64,000 bases of DNA from Periplaneta americana (lineage: Eukaryota > Arthropoda > Insecta > Blattodea > Blattidae), in the NCBI RefSeq assembly GCF_040183065.1, contig NC_091123.1, forward strand, positions 107,048,821 to 107,112,820. Direction: 5' to 3'. This document shows positions 32,771 to 43,285 of the stretch, piece by piece; position 1 is the stretch's first letter, and each line of letters starts with the position of its first letter. The translations under genes and the position numbers were made by a program. Below the pieces are notes generated by a model, which worked only from the letters and a program-made list of their open reading frames with translations, did not search any database and was not told the DNA's origin.

Positions 32771-34263
32771 ATCATTAAATCCAATAAACTTCAATTCGTT
32801 TCGAATACTCTTTACTTCATAATTTCATACTCGTATATTCTGTTTTAGCAGTTTGAATTTTTTTTTGTTTCTCTTTTCATTATACCGTTGCTTTTTCAAT
32901 ATAATAGAGCTGCCGTTCCTAGTAAATTAAAAAATTTAAAATTGTTACTGTATTCTTATTTTAAAAAAAAGTTATTTTGTAGCCTATTATGTCTATTTAA
33001 TTGATACAGCAATATCAATTAGTACTTTTCTTTTAAATGAGTTGTTTTAACTTTGCTTTCAGACTTATTTTATCGGTTAAATCTTTGGCTTGTTACGTTT
33101 CCCACTGAATAACATTTTCACATATTGGCATTTCTCTCTCTTTTTTATACAATCGCATAGTCTTCTTTATAGCTTTCTGTGTTAATGTATAAAACACCGC
33201 GTCGTGATGGTTTCTGAAGACACTGAACACAGGTTATAAATATAAGAAACAAGTCGGTAGTTTCCACTTCTGCTTATGACTGTCGAAGAGAAACTTACAT
33301 TCTCTGTTAATTACATATACCTAGCGTCTGTAAACAAATTGAAATTATCCTATGCACAATGGGCAGTTAATTTCCTGACATTTGGTTTACAACTTATAAT
33401 CATTTACGACCGCAATTGGACTCTACCCTGACATCACCAGTTTTATATTCTAATGTTTATTACTTCGCAATTCTCATTACCTTACAAAAGGTTAGTGTTG
33501 AAATTGTTATATTCTTGTAGTTATAGCACTTCGTTTGTTAGTTCTATAAGTACAATAAATAAATTTTGTCTAGAGGTCAGTTAGATTTTTTTAAGAGATC
33601 GGTGTCCTTAAAATTACAAGTACTTTCACGCTTTTCGCAACAATTCAGTTCTTTGTAGTACTGCCTATGCCATTCCTGTTGGTAGTTCATTTTTTGAACT
33701 ACCATTTACAAGGAACATTCCAATAATACAAAATTTTCTTTTTCCTTATTGCACATAAAAGACAGTTTTGTAATTCAGAAGAATAAGATTTAATTTTATA
33801 AAACACACGATTTAATTCAGGGCTGCCATTAGCATTGTGGCTTGTTCGAAGCATCATCACGAGGTTCCACTCAAAATTTAAGAGAGGGAAAGAGAAAGAG
33901 AGAGAAGAAAAGTTACTATAATTCTTTACAGGGAATTCACAGAATCCCGACGATTTCGTGAATACGCTTTGTTTTGTATTTCATTGTTTTTATCACTAGA
34001 GATATGGTTATTTAACAACTTCCTTGATAAATGCCTTTTACATTAACTTCCTTGATAGATAACGCTAATTGCTTATTGCACAACGCTCGTCGCTTATTCA
34101 AATAGATTACACAACACTTAACAGATGGCAGCATACATACACTTTGACACGTGCAGCTTCTAGCGGAGACTTATTGAAGTTCGTGATTACGTTAAAAATG
34201 TTAGCTTTTCTTTATCTGCTATACCTACTCTACGTAGTTCTAGCATAGCCATTAATACCAAAA
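32771..34263. other. AT-rich stretch; one GA-rich tract
   Basis: A purine tract of GAGAGGGAAAGAGAAAG type lies around 33882-33915. Nothing else was recognised. Confidence 0.45.
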
Positions 34264-34505
34264 ACCACAATGAAAAAACTTCAAGTTTTACGAAATAAAA
34301 TGTCTACGAATTATTAACGCATGTGGCTGGGATACAAGAACAAATTAAACTACATGAAGACCTGGAATAAGACACCATTTGCACTTAGAAATATGACAAC
34401 TAAATTTTACCACAGGGCTCCACAAAACAACCTGCTAACATAAAATCTTGGCTCATATTCAACTGCAACAGATATGCATCGAAGACCAAAAAGCATTTTG
34501 TCGAC
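34264..34505 (+). pseudogene. Jockey-type reverse transcriptase C-terminal relic
   Basis: Across shifting frames it reads KKLQVLRNK, CLRIINACGWDTR, LHEDL, FYHRA and HRRPK. These follow the order of the Jockey RT thumb (KLQ-xQNK-LR-I, then a W, then LH-DL). It is older and more broken than the copy at 10232-10741. Confidence 0.6.
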
Positions 34506-35021
34506 ATTTATTATAAGCAAGCTGTGAACCACATAAAAGGATACCTCAGCCCTATAGAGGTGAGCATCTTCCGAATTCATTATGCAGAATCACTATGCTC
34601 GACAGCAACTATGAGAGAGGATGGACACATTTACATTTGTTCATACAACGTAAGAAGAAGAGTAGATAGATACTCTGAACAAAGACGTATTCACGCCAAA
34701 ATGCAATTTTTATTAAAGTACCAAATCCCCAAATCCAGACAGCACGGCCAAATATAATTGTGTTTACAATTTGAACGTCTTTAACTGGCATAGCAAGCAT
34801 TGATAGAAGGGGACGTTGTGAACATATGGCAATTTCATTCTTGTGGAACAAAATATATCGTCAGATCTGTTTGGGGGACATAAAATAAAATCGCTGTACA
34901 AATTACGTCAGGAATGATACAGAAATTACTTCAGTTCCAATACTACGCCTATATTAAAACACAACAGTTTTGTATCATTCTTTTCACAAACAAAAGACGT
35001 TAGCAACGACTGTATAAATAA
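34506..35021. other. Unassigned
   Basis: The frame at 34524-34757 has no recognised motif. Confidence 0.3.
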
Positions 35022-35690
35022 AATGCCGTTCACTGAAGACGAACTAAATCTGTGTTGTGCTTTACATTTGAAAGTGTAACCTCAGTTCAACGTTGTTTCC
35101 GCAACGAGTGTGGCGTTTGGAGATCTCCTAATTACAAGTCGATAACGTTATGGTATCGCAAGTGTTCTCGAAACCGAAGCTGTTGTTAGCGCTGCTATGA
35201 CATCAAGTTCCATTAAGTCTTAGGCTGTTCTCAAGAGATTGCTATGCCATATACAACTTGTTAATGTTATTTAAAACTTTATCCCCCTACCACATGAAAT
35301 GTGTTGTCATTACGTGTTGTGAACTTCCAGAAATGAAACAAATTTGAATAATTTACAGGGAGTTATACCTGAAAGCTTGATTTGCTGAATCAAATATGTT
35401 TTTCATATCGTAGATGCGACAGGAAAGTCAAGTGCGCACTATATTCCAGCTGTTTGGCGCATCACTTCGTCGAGAAAAGTATCGCAATTCGTGGTTTTGT
35501 GAATAACATTGGACATCCACTTGTGCAGTCGAGATGGGCCAATTTAGTTGTCTTCAAATTCTGGAGACTTGACACCACCAGATTTGTTTGAGGTTTTGTG
35601 AGGAATGATGTCTTTACACAGCAACTCACGAGTATTGATTTCAAAACAAAGATTGTCTCAGATTTTGGGCACATTGAAGTCTGAATGTGG
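35022..35690 (+). pseudogene. DUF4817/Tc-like transposase relic
   Basis: An N-terminal block across two frames, MPFTEDELNLCCAL then CFRNECGVWRSPNYKSITLW with YRKCS, matches the helix-turn-helix repeat (FR-xYG--P--kTI--W) of DUF4817-type insect transposases. A C-terminal block reads GDLTPPDLF, GFVRNDVFTQQ and SIDFKTKI, matching the SPDLTP-DFFLWG end of the DDE domain. About half of the usual length is gone between them, including the second catalytic residue. Confidence 0.6.
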
Positions 35691-37556
35691 TCAGAACTCC
35701 CATACTTATAAAATGCATTTATAAATTACTGAAAAAGAAATGGTAACTGTTCTCATGTTACTATGTTTTTATTTTGCCTCCCCAAACGGATCACTGTTCA
35801 TAATATCATTGGTTCCTGGTATTATGAGCATCATGAAAAGACATAATTTTGAAGGCAAATAATGACTTAAACGATACATTTTTCATTGTTACAAAACTAT
35901 TTTTGGGTACCTGAGTTGACTTCTTAACGAAACACGCTTTTATTTACGTCATCTTCACTTTCTATTTTTACTCCACTGTTGCCATCTCGCATCTGCTTCC
36001 TGAGAGTCAGGTGCGTTTTATTCGTAATCAATTATAAAACTGACTTCGCACGTAATCATGTTTATTTCCTAGATATATTGGTACAGATTTATTTAGATAT
36101 TCATTAACTACTGGAAGAGCGAGGCCCTGTGCTGGAAAACATCGCTAATTGTGGCCCCAGTATAAGAAGTGTATAGTGATTTTTCTCAAATGTATAATAG
36201 CGCTTCATATTACTTTGTTATTTACGAAAATTGGCATAAAATCCATGGGCTTAGTAAAGGTAAGCTTAGGTCAATTTAGACCTTTACACTGTGATTGCGG
36301 CGAGAGTATTACTGTATTTTTCATGGAAACGACAGTAGCTACTATGAAAGGAAATCAAGAGGAAAAATATTTCACTGACATTCTCCCGAAAATACGAATT
36401 CAGTATTCATAATTTACTGTGAAAAGCAGATGATTGTTTATTACAAAGAGCGACCCGGAATGGTCTTAATTTTTAATTTATCGTTGAGAAAGGAATTCTG
36501 ACATTTTAAGTTTTACACATAGCAATACATTTTTGCAGGTAAATTGCCTTGTTTTTTGTTCGTATTTCATAACGGCTAACAAAGTTGATTTATTTTTAAA
36601 GATATTAGATGTGGATATATTTTTAAACTTGGGGGGGGGGGCTGGAGTTAATTTTTATAAAATTATGGACTTTGGAGACAAACTGTCTAGGTCTATATAA
36701 TTTCTTTTTTCAGTTTATGTTAATGAAAGAAACAAAAGTTTGAAGAGAACTATTGAAGCTATTTTTATATCCTTTTCAAAATAAATCTGCATGAATGTTC
36801 AATTAAATATTTATGTTGTAAGCGCATCATTGTAGATTGAATATATATTAAAAAAATCGTACAATAGTCATGTGAAATCACTGCACACACAGACAACTTA
36901 CCAAAATCCACTCCTCCAAAGTCAGAATCAGGGATGCTGGAAACCTGTATTTACGTGAAGATCTCGAAGAGTATTGTGCATTATCACACTTTCTTCGTAT
37001 CCTCCATATGACAAAGTGAAAAAGTAAATGTGTATACACTTACCTTTGTGGAGTATCAGAGGTCAAACGAAATAAGACGAACGTTGCTTAACATTCACAT
37101 CACAATGAGACTGTTAAACACGTTACAAATATCCATTTCCAACAAACTTCTGTTGTAACACTCGTGTTCTGTATCTGTGCAGTTTTTAATCTGACAGTGA
37201 GATGTCATGACTGCCAAAAATATTACGTTCTCTGTGTATGTTGAGGATAAATATGAATAAACTCTGGAGTGATGGCAAGGAAGTCGGCATATCCCGAGAA
37301 ATACCTGTGCTAACACTGAGTTATCCTCTACAGATTTCAAATTTTATCCGTGATACTCGTAATGTAATAATATAAAATTGGCGATTTCATAGTAGGGGGC
37401 GGGAATACCCCGTTAAAATGCGTTCTCTTCTTAATATTGTAAAACACTCCTTTACCTTTACCACTTTATTTTTGTTAATAGTTTACATAATAATAAATAC
37501 AACGTAACACAATTAAAATTTAAGCGACAATTCTTTCAGCCTGGTATATATACATA
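35691..37556. other. AT-rich stretch, nothing recognised
   Basis: It includes a G10 tract near 36632. The frame at 36149-36412 (87 codons) has no family resemblance. Confidence 0.4.
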
Positions 37557-37563
37557 CTGTGTG

Positions 37564-37618
<55 letters not shown>
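37557..37618. repeat. (TA)n-(TG)n microsatellite
   Basis: About 12 TA units run into about 17 GT units. Confidence 0.97.
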
Positions 37619-37620
<2 letters not shown>

Positions 37621-37639
37621 GCCTATGTATATATACATA

Positions 37640-38770
37640 TACACAGTTGGAAGAAGAGCAGTTTGGCTTCAGGAAGGGAAAAGATACGAGAGATGCAATT
37701 GGACGACTAAGAACAATCGGCGAGCGAAAGATAGCTAGAGAAGAATAAAGAAGTGTATGTAGTATTTGTAGACCTAGAAATGGCTTTTGACAGAGTGGAT
37801 TAGAATGAACTGGTGGGGATCCTACAGAAAATTGGCCTGGATTGGAAAGAGAGAAGATTGTTCAGTAGTCTTTATATGTAACAACGAGTGAAAGTCAGGA
37901 TAGGAGAAAGTCAGAAGGAAGTGAAATTGGGAGAGGAGTACGTCAAGGATTTCCTTTATCATATACTCTGTTCAACATCATCTTGGAGGATTTAGTAAAA
38001 AAACTGTTTTCAGATCAAGGGAGGAGTGATAGTAGGAGGAAGAAGAATAACGTGCATAAGATTTGCTATTGATATGGCGTAGTTAGCAGAAGAGGAAATT
38101 GATACTAAAGAATATGCTACTGGAGCTATATGAGATTAAGATAATTGCAAATAACATGAAGAGCATGATCATAGGAAGAAAAATACTAAAGATAAACTTT
38201 CGAATTATGAATGAGGCAGTAGAACAAGTGGACAGCTTCAAATACTTGGGGTATACTATGAGCAGTAACATGAGCTGCAATCAGGAAGTCAAAAGGAAGA
38301 TAGCAATGGCCAAGGAAGCTTTTAAAAGCTTCTGCGGACCTCTGGAAAGAGAACTAAGAGACTAGTGAAGTGCTTTGTATGGAGTGTGGCACTGTATGGG
38401 ACAGAAACATGGACATTACGACGAAGTGAAGAGAAGCGAATAGAAGTGTTTGAAATGTGGATATGGAGAAGAATGGAGCGTGTGAAGTGGACAGACAGAA
38501 TAAGAAATGAAGCACTGTTCGAAAGAGTGGGTGAAGAAAGAAAGATGCTGAAACTGATCAGGAAGAGGAAAAGGAATTGGTTGGGTCACTGGCTGAGAAG
38601 AAACTGCCTATTGAAGGATGCACTGGAAGGAATGGTGAACGGAAGAAGAGTTCGGGTAGAAGAAGACATCAGATGATAGACGACATTAAGACATATGGAT
38701 CATATGAGGGAACAAAGAGGAAGACAAAAAAATAGGAAAGACTGGAGAAAGCTGGGTTTGCAATAAAATA
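37640..38770 (+). pseudogene. Endonuclease/RT LINE (family B), RT and C-terminus
   Basis: It starts within the RT: EEQFGFRKGKDTRDAI, then VVFVDLEMAFDRVD (palm, first aspartate region), YM-QRVKVRIG and, further on, VDSFKYLGYTMSSNMSC. The C-terminus has WSVALYGTETWTLRRSEEKR, WIWRRMERVKWTDRIRNEA and LGHWLRRNCLLKDALEGMV. Stops at 37746, 37801 and others, plus frameshifts, break it. The 5' half with the endonuclease is missing. The same family is at 39545-41735 and 52787-53092. Confidence 0.9.
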
Positions 38771-38800
38771 CTTGCCCTTGGAACATTAAATTAATGTGTG

Positions 38801-38802
<2 letters not shown>

Positions 38803-38834
<32 letters not shown>
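38803..38834. repeat. (CA)n microsatellite
   Basis: About 15 CA units between two LINE fragments. Confidence 0.97.
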
Positions 38835-38837
<3 letters not shown>

Positions 38838-38849
38838 CACACACAGATA

Positions 38850-39290
38850 TGAAACTTGGACTCTCATTTTGAGAGACGAACAGAGATTAAGGGTGTTTGA
38901 GAATAAGATTCTTAGGAAGATATTTGAGGCTAAGAGTGATGAAGTTACAGGAGAATGGAGAAAGTTACACAACGCAGAACTGCACGCATTGTATTCTTCA
39001 CCTGACATAATTAGGAACATTAAATCCAGACGTTTGAAGTGGGCAGGGCATGTAGCACGTATGGGCGAATCCAGAAATACATATAGAGTGTTAGTTGGGA
39101 GACCGGAGGGAAAAAGACCTTTGGGGAGGCCGAGACGTAGATGGGAGTGTAATATTAAATGGATTTGAGGGACGTGGGATATAATGATAGAGACTGGATT
39201 AATCTTGCTCAAGATATGGACCGATGGCGGGCTTATGCGAGGGTGGCAATGAACTTGCGGGTTTCTTAAAAGCCATTTGTAAGTAAGTAT
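38850..39290 (+). pseudogene. LINE 3' end, family with TAAG tail
   Basis: The frame reads ETWTLILRDEQRLRVFENKI, then LHNAELHALYSSPDIIRNIK, RRLKWAGHVARMGESRNTYR and LVGRPEGKRPLGRPRRRWE. A frameshift falls in NIKWI. It ends with the shared tail GCGGGCTTATGCGAGGGTGG and AAGCCATTTGTAAGTAAGTA. It is better preserved than the copy at 11818-12352 but 5'-truncated next to a CA microsatellite. Confidence 0.9.
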
Positions 39291-39544
39291 GCTAAATTCA
39301 TGAGAAAATTAAAACCTCATTTGAAATACATAGACTTAGTAAGGATCGATCCTAGTAATAGAATTCATTAAATAAAAATGTAACTAATTAGAAAAGGGGA
39401 TAAGTGGGAGCAATAAGATTCGGATATAGACCACAAAGTTTAGCTACTACAGTCTCTATTTACCACAACATTTTTAAATATCGGGAGTAACGTTATAGGG
39501 AAATATTAAATAATTGATCATAATTTTTTTTTTCACAAATTAAA
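39291..39544. other. Spacer
   Basis: Nothing recognised. Confidence 0.3.
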
Positions 39545-39628
39545 ACAGCCAAGTACAAAAATGCCCGGAAGGGAGATGCTGGGGAAGGACACATTACGAA
39601 GCAACCCATCAGAGAGAAGAAAAGAAGA

Positions 39629-40540
39629 TTGAGGATTGGAACGTGGAATGTAAGGACTCTTTTGCAAGCAAGTAAGTTGGAAAATTTGAAAGAAGAAATG
39701 AGAAGAAACAGAGTGGATGTGATAGAAATATCAGAAATGAGATGGAAAAATAGTGGTGAGTTGGTGAGTGATGAATTTAAGTTGTTTTATTCAAGTGGTG
39801 AGTGTAAAGGAAGTCATGGTGTTGGTGTATTATTAGGACCTCGTGTGAAAGATAAAGTGATATCAGTGCGTTATGGAGATGATCGGATGATAATGGTGAG
39901 ACTACTAGGGAAGAAAATATACTTGGTGCTTGTGGAAATTTACGTGCCACATAGTGGATTAGCAGATGAAGAAGTGGAAGAAAGCTATGACAAGATAGGA
40001 GAGATAGTTGAGAAGGAGAAGAAGGGAGCATGCGTAATTCTAACGGGCGACTAGAACGCAGAAGTAGGAGAAGGACAAGATGGAAAAACAGTTGGAAAAT
40101 ATGGATTGGGAAAAAGAAATGATAGAGGAGGATCTTTGGTGCAAACTATTTCTGTAAATGAAGTTCAATAATTGTTGCAAATGCATTATTCCACAAACAT
40201 AAACGAAGAAGATATATATGGATGTCCCCAAGAGACGAAAGCAGATATTAGATAGACTATATATTGGTACAGCAAATATTGCGAAATTGCTTAAAAAATG
40301 CGAAGACTTTGTCAGGAACGGATATTAACTTAAATCATGTTCCGCTGATAGGTGAAGTAGATATTCGTCTGAAGAAAATAAGAGGAAGACAGGTGATGAA
40401 ATTTGACGTGGAAAAACTGAAGAACGAAGAGGAAAGAAGAAAATTTGAATCAGATTTTCAAGAGCAAGCCGCTACATTAGAATCCACACCTGAGACTAGT
40501 AATGAGTACTGGACTCGTCTAAAAATTTTATTCTTCATAT
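39629..40540 (+). pseudogene. LINE endonuclease domain (AP-endonuclease type)
   Basis: LRIGTWNVRTLLQASKLENL (start of the exonuclease-endonuclease-phosphatase fold), then VDVIEISEMRWK, GVGVLLGP, IYVPHSGLAD and VILTGD. The D is followed by a TAG stop where the family reads D-NA-VG (catalytic DxN motif). The reading continues as AEVGEGQDG and GKYGLGKRNDRG, with further stops. The N-terminal frame is nearly intact over 141 codons. Known role: nicking target DNA to prime reverse transcription. Confidence 0.9.
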
Positions 40541-40616
40541 TATAGTTGGAATCTCCTGGTAGAGGGGCAGAGAAGGCCTAACGGCCTTATCTCTACCAGG
40601 TTAAATAAATAAATAC
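40540..40616 (+). repeat. Hairpin SINE-like insertion with AAAT tail
   Basis: CCTGGTAGAG ... CTCTACCAGG encloses AAGGCC...GGCCTT, a strong stem-loop, followed by AAATAAATAAAT. It interrupts the LINE coding region between endonuclease and RT. The hairpin plus A-rich tail resembles 3' ends of short retroposons. Confidence 0.7.
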
Positions 40617-41770
40617 TACTACTAATACTACTAAAAAGCTGTAGGCCTATACAGAAAACAACAGAAGAAACAATAGTATATAGAGGAGTGAGAATAAAGA
40701 AACCTTGGGTCACAGGGAAAATGTTGAAGAAGATGGAGGAAAGAAGAAAATGGGAAAACACCAACACGGAAGAAGGTAGGGCACCACGGGGCACACGGGA
40801 CGGCTCCGCTTATACTTTGCACATTTCAGCGAGTGCTGACGATCACTGCAGTAGAGCAAGTCAACAACTTCAAATACTTCGGTTCAGATATTGAGAAATC
40901 ATTTGTATGGGAGTGATAATGGAAATTTCAAGTTATCTTAACAGATGGCTGTTGATTGGTTTAGATATCAATACCAATACGTAAATCCGTACTATTATTT
41001 TTCTCGCGGTATATGGCATTCATATCATTCTAACCTATCTGATGATATTTCCCCCCCCCCCTTTTCTTAACTGTAAATGAGCACAAACGCTACTTAGGTG
41101 TAAATTTTTCTGACATTTTGTATATTCGATTCCCTCATCGTTTCAAATGGATATCATTTTACCTTTTAGGTCTGTTTCCAAATTATATGTAATACGCTTT
41201 GTCAAATCTGGCAGCCTTTTCATAAGGGAAGCTAACTTTCTTCTTCTAAGCAGTAACTTGAGCTGCAGCCAGGAAGTCAAAAGGAGGATAACAATGGCAA
41301 AGGAAGCTTTTAATAGAAAAAGGAGCATCTTCTGCGGACCTCTGGAAAAAAGAACCAAGAAAGAGGCTAGTGAAGTGTGGAGTGTGGAATTGTATGGGGC
41401 AGAAACATGGAAATTACGACGAAATGAAGAGAACGAATAGAAGCATTCGAATTGAGGATATGGAGAAGAATGGAGCGTGTGAAGTGGACAGACAGAATAA
41501 GAAATGAAGCTGTGTTGGAAAGAGTGGATACAGAAAGAATGATGCTCAAACTGATTAGAAAGAAGAAACTGCCTACTGAAGGATGCACTGGAAAGAATGG
41601 TGAACGGGAGAAGACTTCGAAGTAGAAGAAGATGTCAGGTGATAGACATTAAGATATGCGGAGAGTAAGAGGAAGGCAGAACATAGGAAAGATTGGAGAA
41701 TGCTGGGTTTGCAGTGAAAGACCTGTCCATAGGTAGAACACGTATGTATGTATGTATTTATTTTATTTTT

Positions 41771-42023
41771 TTTATTTTATTGGGTTACTTTACGACGCTG
41801 TATCAACATCTAGGTTATTTAGCGTCTGAATGAAATGAAGGTGATAATGCCGGTGAAATGAGTCCGGGGTCCAGCACCGAAAGTTACCCAGCATTTGCTC
41901 GTGTTGGGTTGAGGGAAAACCCAGGAAAAAAACCTCAACCAGGTAACTTGCCCCGACCGGGATTCGAATCCGGGCCACCTGATTTCGCGGCCAGACGCGC
42001 TGACCGTTACTCCACAGGTGTGG
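41771..42023 (-). repeat. tRNA-headed SINE, best-preserved copy
   Basis: Read on the minus strand, it opens TGTGGAGTAACGGTCAGCGC (A box) and has GGATTCGAATCCCGG (B box) about 45 nt later. A body with GGTTGAGGTTTTTT and an end with TAACCTAGATGTTGATAC follow. The boxes are close to RNA polymerase III consensus. It follows the LINE B tail directly. Confidence 0.92.
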
Positions 42024-42905
42024 ACTATGTATGTGTGTGTATGTATGTACAAAAATTACTACACCCATTGTTGGAACTCTGAGATAATCTCACAGAAAGC
42101 ATTAATAACAGAAAAATGAGATGTAGTAAGTATTAGTCACCGAATAAAAAGTAATGAGGACAAAATCGTGTACGGGGAAAATATTTTTGAATCGTCTTGT
42201 CTATAAATTGCTTAGAATCCATGAGGATGTTAATAGTTCACTGTATGGAAACTTAAAAAATTCTTGGCGTATATTTTACTTCCATAAGGAAGGAAGAGAT
42301 TAAGGCACATTCCCGAACGGCTAGAGCATTTTGTGGTTGAAAGAGACGGTGCTTGGTGGTAGGTTTTCTCGGAATGCTGCCGTTTCCTTACCATCATTCC
42401 ACCATTACTCTATTAATAATCATCATGCGATGTTAAGTAATTCGCCTCCAATGGTGCACCCAGGGCAACACTAAAGCTGTAGCAGAAATCCACAACTTCG
42501 GTGTATCATTCCTAGATGGGGACCCTTGGATGAATGAAGCAGAGTCAACTACTCAACAATGTAAAAAATAATAATAATAAAAAAAAGACTTTAAAATCCT
42601 TGATGGGAAATTTCCATATGCATAAAAAATAGACCATAGCCTATCCATTGACGAACACTTTAAATCATACTCTGCGTGAAGAAATCTAGTGAATTTTCAT
42701 AAAATTAGTGTTTATTAATGTTTACGCCTATAGCTTACATATTTTAAAATTTACTCTCCAAGTCCCGTTTGTAAGGTTACATTAATTTTTTTGTCTCCAG
42801 TTCTCAGTCTCCTCTCGTAGAACTAAAATGGGAAGTCTACAGAAAAGGGTTTGCTACTTGATAAAGCAGGCATTAAACGGGTATTTTAAATATAATTTCA
42901 TATGA

Positions 42906-42908
<3 letters not shown>
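42024..42908. other. Mostly unassigned, one possible repeat
   Basis: The segment around 42336-42540 (GACGGTGCTTGGTGGTAGG onward) looks like a dispersed repeat, but only weak similarity to 16150-16240 supports it here. Confidence 0.35.

Positions 42909-42955
<47 letters not shown>
42909..42955. repeat. (TA)n microsatellite
   Basis: About 23 TA units. Confidence 0.97.
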
Positions 42956-42956
<1 letters not shown>

Positions 42957-43019
42957 TTTACAATGCCTTTTGACATTTTCTGACAGCCAAATATTAATTT
43001 ACAGTCACGTCACTGATAA

Positions 43020-43285
43020 ATGTATCGCCCTGCAAGATACCACTCCCCTCTATCCCTCCATAGGTCTTCTCCTAATTGTCTTTTTTCCGTAGCTTCCAGA
43101 ATGCCCTTTTTCCATGTTGTCATAGGTCTTCCTCATTTTCTTCTTCTTGATGGGGTCCAATCATATGCCAACCTTGGTAATCTTTCCGTATTCATTCGCA
43201 TCATATGCCCATACCATATTAGTTATTTTGTGAAAATATCCTCTACAATATCATTCTTAACTTGCATTTTCTCTCCGATTATATC
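43020..43285 (-). pseudogene. LINE C-terminal fragment, minus strand
   Basis: On the minus strand it reads LIWYGHMMRMNTERLPRLAY, DWTPSRRRKMRKTYDNMEKG and EDLWRDRGEWYLAGR. These are the terminal motifs of endonuclease/RT LINEs (WYGH--RM then GRRK-GRP-TW). It is a different family from A and B. A stop and missing flanks make it a relic. Confidence 0.75.

Larger units (their letters stand above)
39545..41735 (+). mobile_element. Family B LINE copy with nested insertions and an internal deletion
   Basis: The pieces occur in the order of an intact element: endonuclease (39629-40540), EN-RT linker (40640-40790, KKPWVTGKMLKKMEERRKWE), a late RT piece (40850-40900, VEQVNNFKYF) and the C-terminus (41238-41735, SSNLSCSQEVKRRITMAKEA to the tail). 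A hairpin repeat is inserted at 40540-40616. Most of the RT is deleted near 40795, and about 340 bp of foreign DNA interrupts at 40903-41238. A TATG-rich tail follows at 41740. Confidence 0.75.
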
